Of a stretch of 64,000 nt of DNA, positions 20,949-32,135 are shown piece by piece. Position 1 is the stretch's first letter. The number at the start of each line of letters is the position of its first letter. Origin of the DNA: Symsagittifera roscoffensis (lineage: Eukaryota > Xenacoelomorpha > Acoela > Convolutidae); assembly GCF_963678635.1 (NCBI RefSeq), contig NC_087062.1, forward strand, positions 29,412,833 through 29,476,832, in the 5' to 3' direction. A program made the position numbers and the translations under genes. The notes beneath the pieces are model-generated. The model ran no database searches. It was not told the DNA's origin and was given only the letters and a program-made list of their open reading frames with translations.

Positions 20949-23900
20949 ACAGAATACCCGACTGGATTTTTTTTAGTACCGCCGAGCATCTGCTCATAAT
21001 TTTCAGCTGAAAATACCAGCAGAATATCTCTCATTTTTATTTTGAGCGAGCAGTGGTTATTGACTAGTAACAAGCAGCAAACTGGATTAATTATTTTAGG
21101 CTTTTAGACAGTTATTGAGCAAATTTGTTCGAATATTGGTTTCAAAACAAATTTGATTTTCAATCTTGAAAGTTTAAAAAGTTCATAACCTATTTCCATC
21201 TGGTTACTGCAGTTTTCAATCCCCCTTTCCAAAAAAGTCTCGATATCACTTTCTTAAGACAAAAATAGTTATTATTGCAAGTTCTTTAAATCCATAGTTT
21301 TCTTGACAACGAAGTGGTATGAAGTTAACTATTCTGGTGGGTCTTTTCTAAGCAAAACAAGGAGCGTCGAAACAAGTCACTCAATGTTGAGCGATTTTTC
21401 TCATATTAAAGCCAGTTGAGTGGTTTTTCAGTGTTTTTTTTAAATGGTTTTTTGTTTTATTTTGCGATATATCGAAGTTGTGGATACATTTTGCATTCAT
21501 GTGGTATGATAATTTCCACGTTGCGGAGTGGTAGTTTCACATAGCTTCGAGTGATACATCTAAGTAATTCCCGATTTCAGTTATGATTCGAGCTTCACTG
21601 GAAAATTTTGAAAAACTTTTTGGCTGACGAGAAAAGATTTGAATTTATTTCGCATTTCAGACAAACAATTTAAAGAAAAAGCAAAAATTCGATTGAAGAA
21701 TTGATAAAGAGGGATTGAAGAAGAGATTAAATTATTAGTATTTGGTTAATTAAGCTGCTGTTTATGAAGCATATTATCTCCCTCCCCTTGTCTCTACCTT
21801 CAAAAAAAGTATGAGAAAGTAATGATTTGCTCTTTGTATACACTGAATGAACCTTGGAAAAACTCGTACGATTTTATCGATTTTCGTTTTTCTAACATTT
21901 TTGCTTAGCTTATTTTTCCTTAATTTGAAAGGTTCAATTCGAATTCATGCAAACGTTTCGCATGTAAGTTTACTTGCGGACGAATGGTGTGTAAGTATAG
22001 TTGTAAACTTCTGCTTCTTAAATAACTTTTTTCGGCTGAGTTGTTAAAACTTATAAATACTAAACAATTTCGTTTATCAGTTCCCTATATCTTTTACGAA
22101 GTAGCGTGTCAAGTTTTTTGAAAGCTCAAGAAAAAATGAACAGATTCTTTATGCCTTAAGTTGTTTTTTTTGGAGATTTTACGTTATTTTTTGTTTCTGT
22201 TACCACCTGCTACCATGTTAATTTTTTCAATCGGTCCCTTTTCATGGTGCAAAATTTAATCATTACATAAGCTGCATTGTGCTTCAACTCAATAACTTCA
22301 GGAAATAAGTTTGCTCGCATTTTATTAACGCCGCCTGTACTTTTTCACCTGGAAATACAATATAGTTGCACAATTTGCACAAGTTGCAATTTCCTCTCCT
22401 TGTTTCAATCTTTTCTTTTGGAAAAATTTTGACTTATTTGTGAGTTTTTTAAATTATTTTTACAGTTGTTAAAGGGAAAAGTTTTCCGCTTTGTCAGTTT
22501 TATAATCAGAGATGCATGAAGTGAAGATTTGGTGGTACCTTCCTTATTTTTCATAATAAGCTTCATTTTCTTTTTCAAACCCCCCCCCCCATAAAAAAGA
22601 GTGAATATACGATGGAATAAATTTGAGCTGCAAATTTAAGAAGGAGGCATTAGTGCAGAAGTCAGATTGGCTTGTTGTTCCCGGGAGAGTTAATGAATAT
22701 AATTGAATTGGTAAATTCGCACTGCAGGAAACCTTTCAGAGAAGGTGGGAGGCGGAAAATGGGGAGATTATTACATCTGATTGGATTTCATCATGGAGTA
22801 ACTCCTTTTTTCCTTCTACTTATAAATACATATGCATTATTCACCACTCCATTCAACCTGTGCTCTCTCACCCAACATTCAACAGCCCCCCTCCCACCCC
22901 CTCAAATGCTAAGAGGTTCTGTATAGCTAACTATACTGCTGCGCGGGTTCTTGCTTCTGACTAAATAACTATTGCTAACTAACTAGCGATGAGCAAAGGC
23001 GCGGAGGGGAAGAACACGATAAGGTTTCTTTCCTCTTTCATTGGTGGGACTAGAGCGAAATTGGGTTTTAGTCGGACCACTGAGAGAGTGGGGGGAGGGG
23101 GGTTGGGATTTGGGGGTAGAGGTGGCAGAAATGAAGATGGAAGGAAAAGAGATGAATTGTGATTACTTTTTAATGAAGTCTGTCAATGAAGCTCATCAGA
23201 AGCAGGACTCGATTAGAGGGACAGTTCAATTATATGTGTCCCACTGCTCTGCAGCTTGTCTTAAGACTTCTTGTCTCCCTTACCTTTTCCCTTCACCTTT
23301 TGAACCCTGAGCAGATTTAAACTCAAAACGCCTAAAATCTAGAAACTGGTCCCATAGCTACTGAGTGTCAATAATAATTAGCTTTAATACTATTTTTGGG
23401 GATCAAAGTAATGAAAAGCTTGAAATGATTAATTGTCAAGTCTTTTTTTGACAAAGTTTCACGGCGTTTATCGGACATTTTAAGGTCAAAGATGCCAGCA
23501 TTTCGGCTGTGGTCGCAAACTTTTCAATTTTCTGGTAATTCTATTTATTTTGCCTCTGTGAACTTCCTTAGCAGCGAAGTGAGACGTTACCTCTAAAAAA
23601 CTTACCTCTTCGATTAGGTCTGAGAGAGAATGAAAGAAGGGGAAGTGCGATTAAGCTGCTCTGATTAAAAGAGGGAAACATTTATTAGAGCCTGGTGGCG
23701 ACTCACAAAAGGTTAATTAAATTCTTTACATTGGTTCAAAATACGGCCCAACCCTGACTAATCATAAAACCCTGTTTGATTGTTTTTGTAGCAATGAAAT
23801 TAATTGTAGCAACACGAAAGCGCCACAGGCTTAATAAAAAATTTGTTTTAATGAGATGTACCCTTGATTGTTGATTGATTTAGTAGAAATTAGTATGAAA

Positions 23901-24540
23901 AAAATAACAAATGTCCCGAAGATAAAAAAAGCAGAAAATGTACCGACCATATTCTTGAAAAAAACGTAACGTTTTCTTGTTCTCTAAAAAGGGTATTTTT
24001 TTGTGCGTGGTGTGACAAAGGGATGTGACGAACAAGGCAAAATGTGCATTAGTTGAGTCAAAGAAATGACAAAAACAAAATAACTGAGTAAAAAAACAGA
24101 AAAAAATCAAAACTTCAGGTTTCAATTTTTTTGCTGACAAATTTTTAAAATAATTTCACTAGAGTAAACTATAGCTTCATGGCTACAATTCTATAAAAAA
24201 AGTATTTTCTGCACACTTTATCTGCTCGAAATTGAATAATTGTCGAAATAATGAACCAGTTTATCTCGAATTTGGGACACAATTTTGAAAATTTTTAAGA
24301 ATTGATTCAGTCAGTGCTGAAAAATTTTAATTTGATAATCACTCCTGCAATTCCGATAATTGTTTAAGGTAAATTGTCTTGGTTGAAAATGAACTAATCC
24401 TTCTCGCATGTTTTTTGTAATGTCTTTCTATGTTTTTCTCGCTCGAAACTAGAATTAAAATCTTTAAAAAATCGATATCGCCTGCAACACCTTAAAAAAC
24501 TATCCATAAAAAAATTCCAATTGACAAAGTGTGTCCGTCG
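20949..24540. other. Long non-coding stretch
   Basis: This is AT-rich sequence without a supported gene. Around 22.67-23.31 kb composition is more balanced, with frames of 84 and 89 codons (22672-22926, 23041-23310), but the second is driven by a G-rich tract (GGGGGGAGGGGGGTTGGG) and neither has motifs. A C-run occurs at ~22582. Confidence 0.5.
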
Positions 24541-26400
24541 TTTTCTAAGTGGTCCTTGGCTCCCTTGCCTACACTCGGCCTTCAGTCCGATTGTTCTGGA
24601 AGCCTGGACATCGATTCACTCGACTGCGTGGACATCCATCCTTTCTTCATCGATTCGGGCTTAACCAATTGTATGTCAGATTTTGCGCTTTCTTGGTAAG
24701 TTGGCTCGAATTTATGCAAGACAGACTTAAGCAAAAAATTAATGTCCCTAACAAAATTTTCTGATACTAAAAAGAAGAATCGGTGGTCGCGGCTGCAGCA
24801 TCTGGATGATATCAAGTCGCAGGAGGTTCAGCCATGTTCATCATCAAACTCTGTGTCCAAGTAAGCTCCATTTGCAAAAGCATTTAGAATTTTTCTACGA
24901 AGTTCCTCCGAGCTTGTAACTTTATGTGCGTCAAGCATAACCTCAATTGATTTTACTTTAGCCTCGCCGGGCCTGGAGTTTGAAGAATCGAGTTCTTCGT
25001 TGATGGTAAGCCCTCTTCCACTATCATTTAGTCCCTGTCGCGAACAGTCATTTTTTTCAGATTTAGTTATAGTGCCAACCAAGCTGTCCACCGACACTAG
25101 ACCAGTCTTCATCTGGTGTCTATCTCCCCCTACATGTCGCCCCACATAACCTGAAACCTGTGTTGCATCGGTTTAACACTAAAATCTGTGATCACGTCAA
25201 CTCTCCATTTTCCTCCAGTCCACAGCGTTCTTCTCGAAAATTTGAAGAGCTTTCGATGTCATCCTTCTAGATGTTTGAGGCTCATCACCACGCCGACTTC
25301 CGTTTCAGTGGCCACCACCACCTAAAAACCTCAATCACCATGTGAACGTTCCAATCTCCTTGTCCACTTACGCCTGACACAAAAAACTACATCATTACAT
25401 TGGCCAAGCCACCAAGTAGAACAGAATTGTTTGGAACCATTATAACGAAACACGGCTGTCTCGTCTAGCTTCTTTATTCGTGCTAGAAAACTCTCCACAA
25501 ATCCATCAACAAAAAAATGCTTCGATTATACCTCGCACGACCCGTCGCTCATTTCTGGCAGCGCGTAATCTTCATTTTTGCGCCAACTGAATATTCATCC
25601 AGGGTTACTGTAACCTTATTCGGTAGCCGCTATAAATTTACTGGGAAGATCTGCATAGCAAATCGCTGCTTTCTTGTCGCTCACAAAGAGACTGCAACAC
25701 TTTTTGAGTTCGTTAGCACTAAGGACCATATCGGAGTCAAGCTCGCTGTTGCCGACAACAATCCATGTGAACACCTACTCGAATTTTTCAATTTCGATCT
25801 TCGCTTTTCTGTATCCAATTGTTCAGTACTCGTTTTTTTTGAAGGTTTCTTTCAATTTTCCATTGAACCTCCTGTCAGAAGCATCGTAAATGAGGAGCTC
25901 AAGCAAACCTTAGGACTCGAAACTAAAATATGTAGTATTGCCAATCTCCATAACCGCTACTTCACCGCAGACTCTGACTCATATTAAAGCTCGCGCCTTG
26001 TTCCCATTCGGTTCTGCGTGCACCAACTTTTCCTTCCGGCACTCTGGGATTGTCAAAATTGGTCAAACTCTGCTACTTCCTGTTTTCACCCGAGGGAAGA
26101 TCAATCTCTTCAAGCAATTGCATCGAGCTACCAGCCACATCAACACAATGTTGATAGTCCACTCTGATTTATGTTTTTTAATGCGCTGAGACTACATAAC
26201 TTGGGTCTGAACAAGGTCTCGATGACGATTACAGCTACTTCCATGGTTGAAACTTCTATCACTCACTTCTTGAATGTAAAACCAAAAATGAAAACATCAT
26301 CTTTCCTCTGATTTCAGTAGTTCCTCAGTTTATTTCTTGAACGCAAAATTTTGAACTTAACATAGTTGATCCGGTTCGAAATACCCACACTTCCTTCACA
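24541..26400. pseudogene. Possible degenerate coding region, probably minus strand, unidentified
   Basis: GC content and amino-acid balance rise relative to both sides. On the minus strand, frames 24582-24815 and 24828-25145 (105 codons) give hydrophilic products. Between 25145 and 25990, minus-strand translation in shifting frames gives plausible stretches such as DGFVESFLARIKKLDET and KAAICYADLPSKF. On the plus strand there is a 156-codon frame (25517-25987) rich in Phe/Val/Leu, which I take as the shadow. The region lies downstream, in the minus sense, of the gypsy element at 27.4-30.5 kb and could be mobile-element debris. No domain was recognised. Confidence 0.25.
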
Positions 26401-27395
26401 GACATATCTTCTTTTTTCGCTTTGAACAGTACTCCGTTTGCTGCTTGACGGTTCCGATTCATTTTCTTTGCCGTAGTTCAGTCAATTCCCAATTTAACAC
26501 TTTCAACCTTGCTGAACCCCGAAATATTATTCGATAATTGAAAAAATTGGCTGGACAAAATTCAAAATTTGCTTAGTTGCTGGCCTATTTTTTTAAGTTT
26601 TGTGGCGTGGGTCTTCATTTTTGTACATTTTGGTACCACGGTTTGCGTTTGACGTGGAGTAGAAATTTTTGTCTTTAACCTTTATAGTGGTTGTTTCCTT
26701 GAAAAAGTTTCGATCAAAATCCCAATATTTGGTGGTAATCATTTGAATCAACGTGGCTTTTCGTACAGAGATCTTAGAAATTTTCAATCAGTGGTCTTTC
26801 ATTGTTTAATTTAGAGCCCGTTTTCAGCTTCCAATGCCCTTCTAATTATAAGTACACCTTCCCCCGAGCTCCGGTAATAATACCGCATTTTTAAGGTTCA
26901 CAGCAGAACTAGCCAGACTTTCAATAAACAAACGCAGCAATCTGATTTTAAGTAAAGTTGAATTTCTCAGTTCCGTGTCAGGACATTTGTGTCCCTGACA
27001 TTTATGTCCCGGCAAAAACAATCCAAAATGCAAAAAAGTCCAAGACATTTGGTTCCCAGACAAAATTGTCTCAAAATTGTCCAGGCTATTGCCACACTAG
27101 TTAATGACCGGATTAATTTGATAAGCTCTCAATAGGAAGGATTAAATCGATATGGCCACGCAACTGAGCACTTAGACCAGAAGTAACTTCGCGCAGCAAA
27201 TTAGAGACAAAATTAACACAGGACACAAATCATTTACACATACCTACATAATTATTGCTTGATTGATAATGTTGCCAAACGTAGACACGAGAGATCATAA
27301 AATCATTGTTCTTGCTCTCGAGTTCGTGTTGACAATTGAAATTCTTATGACAAATAAAAACAACGAAATGCTAGTTTATGATGCATACACATACT
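26401..27395. other. Non-coding stretch with palindromic GACATTTATGTC words
   Basis: Most of it is featureless. At 26984-27085 there is a cluster of self-complementary words (GGACATTTGTGTCC, GACATTTATGTC, GACAAAATTGTC). A related inverted cluster is at 31337-31370 (GGACAATTTTGTC, GGGACATAAATGTC), so the two bracket the gypsy/MULE block. Confidence 0.4.
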
Positions 27396-29096
27396 TCAAA
27401 CATCGCATTCTAACAGACACCTCAACGTTTTTACTGTCGATGGTGTCTCCGATACAACTTTCCCTTTTAGAGGTATTGTTAGGGCTTTTCCTTGTTTTCT
27501 CCGTTCGTGTTTGCGAAGGAAGCTACCCGACAAATTGTCAGTCACTGTAGGCTCTTTGTCCTCAATAAATCCTCGCTCCCATGAATATAATAGTTCTTTT
27601 CTCAGTTCGGGTTTTCTCGTGCTGGTCTCGTCTACGACTCTTCGTAACTCGCTGTCTGAAATGTCCCTTCGAGTGGCATTCCATCGCGCATTGGCCTCTA
27701 GTAGCTGCTTCAGTTCCTTTGCTCTGGCCCTTTCTTTAGCTGCCGTAGTATTACACAAAAATAGTGGGCTGACGTCCCGACTATTTTGACGTTTTCGGAT
27801 AATTTTGACATTGTCTCGCGATTGATCAATGCGTCTCTTCAACTGCGAGGCTGTTAACACCGATTTTTCCAAATGTTTTTTATCTAAACGGTCAGAATCA
27901 TTCAGAAATTTATCTCTTACAATTTTAAATTCCGTTTTTGGCAATCCACCGAAATGCACCTCAAATTGTGGCAATTTGATCGTTTTCTGTTTGTTCCATC
28001 TTAAATCCCTAATTATTGTGCTCAGACACAGTTTAATCGACTGTACATTTTCATCTAGAAGCATTACACCCAATCTTCGTTTAATAGTTTGTATTGTGCG
28101 TTCAACCAAGCCACATCCCCGATGATCACCGACTGGACAGAATTTTTGAGAAATATTTTCTGTGCAAAATTTTTTCATTGCTTTTCCTTTAAATCCTGAA
28201 AACTGATCCGTTTTGATCGATTCTGGTATCCCATGTGTGTCAATGTAGGTACACAGAAATTTTTTTGTTGATTTTCCCCCTGTAGATTTCGTGACCTTAA
28301 CTGATGGAAACTTAGAGTATCTGTCATTAGCAACCAAAAAATATATCTGCTTTGCCTTATGATCTTCGAGTGGGCCTGCATAGTCTAATTGCAATTCTTG
28401 TCCCGGCTGTGTCAACAGTGGAAGTGGTTTTGCCGAACTTTTTGTGATTATATATTTAACGTTCTTACCGTAACGAGTGCAACTCCTACACTCTTCGGCC
28501 ATGTTAACTATGTCTTTATGCATATGTGGCCGCCATAAGTAGTTGGAAACCTCCAGCATCGCTTCTTGTCCGGGATGTCCTTGGTGAAGTCGCCGAAGCA
28601 CAGCTTGTCTCAACTTCTCTGGTACTGCTAAGCGATTATCCACTAGGAGGCAGTCATCTATTACAGACATTTGATGCCAGAGCGGGTTGGTGTAGGGACC
28701 CATCACCTCGAATCCTTGTCTGTCGTTCCGCTCAACCACTCGCCTTAGCCGATCCATCCAAGTATCTTCAGATACCAATTCCGCCAGTATACTTTTTTCA
28801 AATAAGTTTGTGAGTGATAACGGGCCGTTCTCACCATTTGCTTGCTCCGCTAGTTGATGTTCGTGTTTCCTGGATCTGTGGCCAACCCTTTTTGTCTGTT
28901 GCGGCGTGACCACGCTAACCTCTGAACCATACTCCCTGTCGTCAATGCTGTCTACAGTTAAATTCACTTCATTGATTTGTCCTGTTTTCGTTTCATCTCC
29001 TGATGTATTCTGCCTCGGTGATTTCGGGCTTTGCATTAACGAATCAGCTTCTAATTCTATTACTGTTCTGCGGTCATCACTTTTCTCCGATCCCAT
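27396..29096 (-). CDS. pol: Ty3/gypsy integrase with N-terminal linker (566-codon open frame)
   Basis: This is the longest open frame in the window. Residues 1-95 are a charged linker with no fold that I recognise. The zinc-binding HHCC domain is at ~160-207, with H171, H174, C203 and C206 (HQGHPGQEAM ... CRSC). The RNase H-fold catalytic core is at ~230-345, with D238 (LQLDYAGPL), D297 (ESIKTDQFSGF) and E332 (GLVERTIQT). The core therefore has all three metal-binding residues. The D297-E332 spacing is 34 residues between, one fewer than the usual 35. The usual TDNG-type motif reads TDQF. The C-terminal ~220 residues are Lys/Arg-rich and hold no recognisable chromodomain. Integrases insert element cDNA into the genome. 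The ATG at 29096 is only the first in frame; in an intact element this would be part of a gag-pol polyprotein. Confidence 0.88.
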   Translation of the reverse strand: MGSEKSDDRRTVIELEADSLMQSPKSPRQNTSGDETKTGQINEVNLTVDSIDDREYGSEVSVVTPQQTKRVGHRSRKHEHQLAEQANGENGPLSLTNLFEKSILAELVSEDTWMDRLRRVVERNDRQGFEVMGPYTNPLWHQMSVIDDCLLVDNRLAVPEKLRQAVLRRLHQGHPGQEAMLEVSNYLWRPHMHKDIVNMAEECRSCTRYGKNVKYIITKSSAKPLPLLTQPGQELQLDYAGPLEDHKAKQIYFLVANDRYSKFPSVKVTKSTGGKSTKKFLCTYIDTHGIPESIKTDQFSGFKGKAMKKFCTENISQKFCPVGDHRGCGLVERTIQTIKRRLGVMLLDENVQSIKLCLSTIIRDLRWNKQKTIKLPQFEVHFGGLPKTEFKIVRDKFLNDSDRLDKKHLEKSVLTASQLKRRIDQSRDNVKIIRKRQNSRDVSPLFLCNTTAAKERARAKELKQLLEANARWNATRRDISDSELRRVVDETSTRKPELRKELLYSWERGFIEDKEPTVTDNLSGSFLRKHERRKQGKALTIPLKGKVVSETPSTVKTLRCLLECDV

Positions 29097-29174
29097 GAGT
29101 TCCCAAAACGAGACTATCGATGGGTGGGCTGTTTCAGCAGTTGATGCTGACTGACCGGTGTTTGCAGTGTTTGT

Positions 29175-29470
29175 TCAGATTTGTCTATTCATTGAATGCC
29201 ATTCCACCTGTGGAATTTCTTCTGCGTCCAAATTTTCTGAATCTGATCTATTCGGGGTCCGCTGTATCGTTCTAGTTCTTTGAAATGACGTTTCCGTTAC
29301 TTCTTCCCTCAAGGTATCATTCCGATCCTGTACCCTGACCATCTTCTTTCCTTTTCCTGTCTTCGATGTTTCTCCTGGGTTCATTTCTGTATATTCGCAA
29401 TTTGCTAAATTTTAATTCAATTTGAGTGATTCAACCGACTGTATTCGCTGACAATTTTGATTTTTTTTGT
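29175..29470 (-). pseudogene. pol: Linker between RNase H and integrase
   Basis: A 69-codon frame (29175-29384) encodes a Lys/Arg/Glu/Thr-rich peptide (TGKGKKMVRVQDRND...) with no domain. It is in the same frame register as the integrase frame and out of register with RNase H. At the boundary (29460-29520) are T-runs and two near-identical 25-bp stretches (TTCTTCGTTCCGGTCGTGCC / TTTTCGTTCCGGTCGTGCC), so a slipped duplication probably broke the frame. Confidence 0.5.
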
Positions 29471-30211
29471 TCATTTTTTCTTCGTTCCGGTCGTGCCTTG
29501 TCGCGAATTCGTTTTTTTTTCGTTCCGGTCGTGCCTTGTCCATTTTAAACCGTTTTGGTTGCCATAGCAACTGTTGGATGACATATTCTGATTTGATACA
29601 TTTTGATCAGTTCTAGAATGTTCTAGAACGTTTTCGTTCCGGTCGAGTCTATCGTGATCACTCAGTCGACTGTATAAACAGTCGAGAGCTTTATGAAAGC
29701 TTTCAATCGATGTGACTACAAATTTTTCATCCAATACTGATTCCGGCCACGGTTCACCCTTCGGGTCTCGACACAAATAATCTACTATCCCCAGATCTTT
29801 CCCTGGTATATGAATAACCTTAAATTGATAGGGTAATAGTCTGTCTACCCATCTGGTTAACCTAGATTGGTAGGTTTTATTTGACCTATTTTCATCCAGG
29901 GCAGAAACAAGTGCTCTATGGTCTGTGGCTATCACGAATTCTTTTCCTAGCAAATAGTGTTTAAATCGGTCAACCGACTATACTACTGCTAGCAGTTCCA
30001 ACTCATTTGTGGAGTATTTTTTTCTTGTTTGTTTAAATGTCTCAATGCAAATGCGATCGGTATCCACTCCCCCTCCACTTTTTGTTGTTCCAATGATGCA
30101 CTTAGCCCACTGTGGCTGGCCACATGTTACCCTAGTAGCCAACTTAGGATCGTAATAGTGAATGTTGGTTATGTTCGCAACCGCTGCTTTTGTCGATTCG
30201 AAAATCTCCAA
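29471..30211 (-). pseudogene. pol: RNase H domain, interrupted by one TAG at a Trp site
   Basis: The segment 30211-29978 reads from ...FESTKAAVANITNIHYYDPKLA to STNELELLAVV. After a TAG (29978-29980) the same frame resumes SVDRFKHYLLGKEFVIATDHRALVSALDEN, TYQSRLTRWVDRLLP and IPGKDLGIVDYLCRDP. These are the standard gypsy RNase H blocks, including the NELELLAVVW.V..F.HYL motif, in which the TAG replaces Trp, and the TDH catalytic Asp. RNase H degrades the RNA strand of the replication hybrid. The C-terminal ~90 residues are Asn/Asp/Arg-rich and repetitive. Confidence 0.85.
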
Positions 30212-30223
30212 ATGTTTTTCCTC

Positions 30224-30500
30224 CTATTCGAATTTTTTAACCTGGATTTTCACGCTTTTGAGTTTTTTCTTTTCATTTTCTTCTCGCAGGAGAGGTCTCA
30301 GTTTATCTGTCAGATTAGCCGCGTTGGGTATGAATTTAGCTAAATGATTTATGCTACCCAGAAATGACCTGAGTTGTTTCAAAGAAGTTGGCGGACTAAG
30401 CTTCAATATCGCTTCCGTTTTGTTATTTTTGGTGAAATACCGTCCAGCGATAACTTATGACCCAGCTAATTTACCTCATTCTGAAAGAATTCACATTTCG
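30224..30500 (-). pseudogene. pol: RT thumb/connection remnant with two TAGs at Trp sites and one frameshift
   Basis: From 30498 downward: AKCEFFQNEVN, TAG (30466-30468), LGHKLSLDGISPKITK, a one-base frameshift near 30425, then LKLSPPTSLKQLRSFLGSINHLAKFIPNAANLTDKLRPLL, ending KKFE-TAG (30224-30226) followed in frame by EEKHLEIFES. Family members have WLGH and F-x-W at the two stop positions. Upstream catalytic RT motifs (LDLK, YxDD) are absent from the window on this strand. Confidence 0.82.
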
Positions 30501-30839
30501 CTATGCTGTTGAAGGTTGGAATAGCAACTTCGCTATTGCTGTTGAAGGAATAGCAACTTCGCTATTGCAAATGCTGTTGAAGGTTGGAAAAGCAACTTCG
30601 TCAAACTCGTGAATGGCAAGCACCCATCATTTCCCAAACTCATAGAAAAATTTCAAGACGAACAGAAAAATGCTGAAATCTTGATAGGAAAAATGTGTGC
30701 CGGGCAAAGAGTGTCACGTTATAAAAAACCTCTTTATGCCAAACTTGACAAAAACCTTTCAGAATTAGTTGCGGCCTACGACCCCCCACGTAAACTTCTG
30801 AGTTTCCTAAAAGGGTGCAGCAGCAACATCAAACTATAA
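30500..30839 (+). pseudogene. C-terminal fragment of a MULE-type transposase
   Basis: The plus-strand frame ends at TAA (30837-30839). It reads NAVEGWKSNFVKLVNGKHPSFPKLIEKFQDEQ (broken here: the motif begins NAVEGW, then VNGKHPSFPKLIEKF), followed by KMCAGQRV, KPLYAKLDKNL and FLKGCSSNIKL. The N(N/A)-x-VEGWH...HP-x-x-x-(K)-(F/L)-I-x-x-(L/F)-x-x-E pattern with a ...YL.GI..N(L/I) end is what I know from animal MULE-family transposases (often next to FLYWCH domains). Only ~90 residues remain. The 5' part is replaced by the gypsy element, and the VEGW segment is repeated about three times (30500-30597). A MULE origin is an inference from the motif pattern. Confidence 0.6.
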
Positions 30840-31649
30840 TTTAAAGTCAATATATTTTCCAAAGTTGATATTGGGAAGCAATAATTTTCAATAAATTTTT
30901 CTAAGTTGAACTTTTCCCCAGAAAAATTCAAAATTGAGCTAGACCCGATTTGAAAATGGCAAAATGATCAATGTAATCAAGCTTTTCCCATCCTCTTCCC
31001 TTTTGGCTCAATCAAGTCAACCCATTTCAACTTTGCCCTAGTTAAACCATTTTTGGGTTTTTTAATTTCAAATATTGACTAAATTACGAAAATTTTTTGT
31101 CGAGCCCGAGATTTGAACTTCAAACCTTTTGACCTTGAGACTTTTGACTTCGTCACTCGGCCAAATGTGCTTTTAAATTTCAAAATTTTCTTGAAAGTTT
31201 TGTCTCACTTTGACTGTTCTATGGTTAATTGGTACGCATAAAATCTACTTAAAGAACAATCAAACAACCTCAAAAGAACAAAGCATTAAAGATCACAAGG
31301 TCAAATCAAAGAAATTAATTTCGCAAAACAATTTCGGACAATTTTGTCTGGGACATAAATGTCTGGTACAATTTTATCATTTCGGACTGCTTCTACTGAC
31401 ATTTCTGATTTCTCAATTCAGTTTCTACTCATTATAATATTCATCCTTTCTTCTTCATTCCATCCTTTCTTCAAAGATCTCGATTCAATTTTACCTAGAC
31501 TCCACTGAGGTTTATCACGATCAACCTATCCTGACATTCTCGATTCTGAAAAAAAACTTGTCTATTCTGACAAATGTAGTACAAGTTATGGCTTGACGAA
31601 TTTTCTTTTCTCTCGTGTCCTTGCTCTGTAATCTAAATTGACAATAGAT
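30840..31649. other. Non-coding stretch
   Basis: AT-rich. The only structure seen is the palindromic cluster at 31337-31370 (see the entry at 26401-27395). Confidence 0.45.
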
Positions 31650-32135
31650 AAATGTTGTAATGGGGGTTTAAAGGTTGCCATTTTGGCCAATTTAGGACAA
31701 TTAACGCGCGATATATTTCGCGCTATTAACGCGTAAGCGGAGATTTAATCCGTTATAGAAATCTTTCCAAATAAGTTGAAGGAAGCTTATTTGCCATAAT
31801 TGATTTGTTACAAGGAGCGAAATCTATCCTTTTGTACTTTATATGGCGTGTGGGGGGATGATATTCTCAAAATTTTTTTCTACAATTTATTTTTTTCCTG
31901 TTATTACTGCTCCATAGACCGTAAAAGGTAGTCGGAACATTCAGACCTTCGCCCTGATACGAGCAGTCTTGTTAGTGTTTCAGATCATCATTAAAACATT
32001 TCAAAATTAGAAAAAAAAAATTTTCATTTTGTTTTAGTACATTTATTTTCTTAATGTTATTACTGCTCAATAAACCTTAAAAGGCAGTCGGATCATTCAG
32101 GGCTTCGCCCTGATACGAACAGTCTTGTTTATTGT
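31650..32135 (+). repeat. Dispersed 'GTTCCGAC' family, right-hand part, end duplicated
   Basis: The middle block TTTGGCCAATTTAGGACAATTAACGCGCG (split: TTTGGCCAATTTAGGACAAT, then TAACGCGCG) and the right end match the copy at 40303-40800. The right-end block TTCGCCCTGATACGAGCAGT plus CTTG occurs twice, at ~31895-31980 and ~32050-32130. In both it is preceded by TTATTACTGCTC and a variant of CCGTAAAAGGTAGTCGG. Confidence 0.65.

Larger units (their letters stand above)
27396..30500 (-). mobile_element. 5'-truncated Ty3/gypsy element (RT end, RNase H, integrase)
   Basis: Read on the minus strand from 30500: the RT thumb (CEFFQNEVN-stop-LGHKLSLDGISPK), the RT/RNase H connection (LKQLRSFLGSINHLAKFIP), RNase H, a charged linker, then a full integrase. 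Gag, protease and the RT catalytic core are absent: the element stops at ~30500, where plus-strand MULE sequence begins. No LTR was recognised at the left end. It is of the same lineage as the element at 8.3-13.4 kb but much better preserved. Confidence 0.9.

Noticed and set aside
25517-25987. 156-codon plus-strand frame as a host gene
   Set aside because: Rich in Phe, Val and Leu with no motif. Minus-strand translation of the same stretch looks more protein-like, so I treat the plus frame as a probable shadow.
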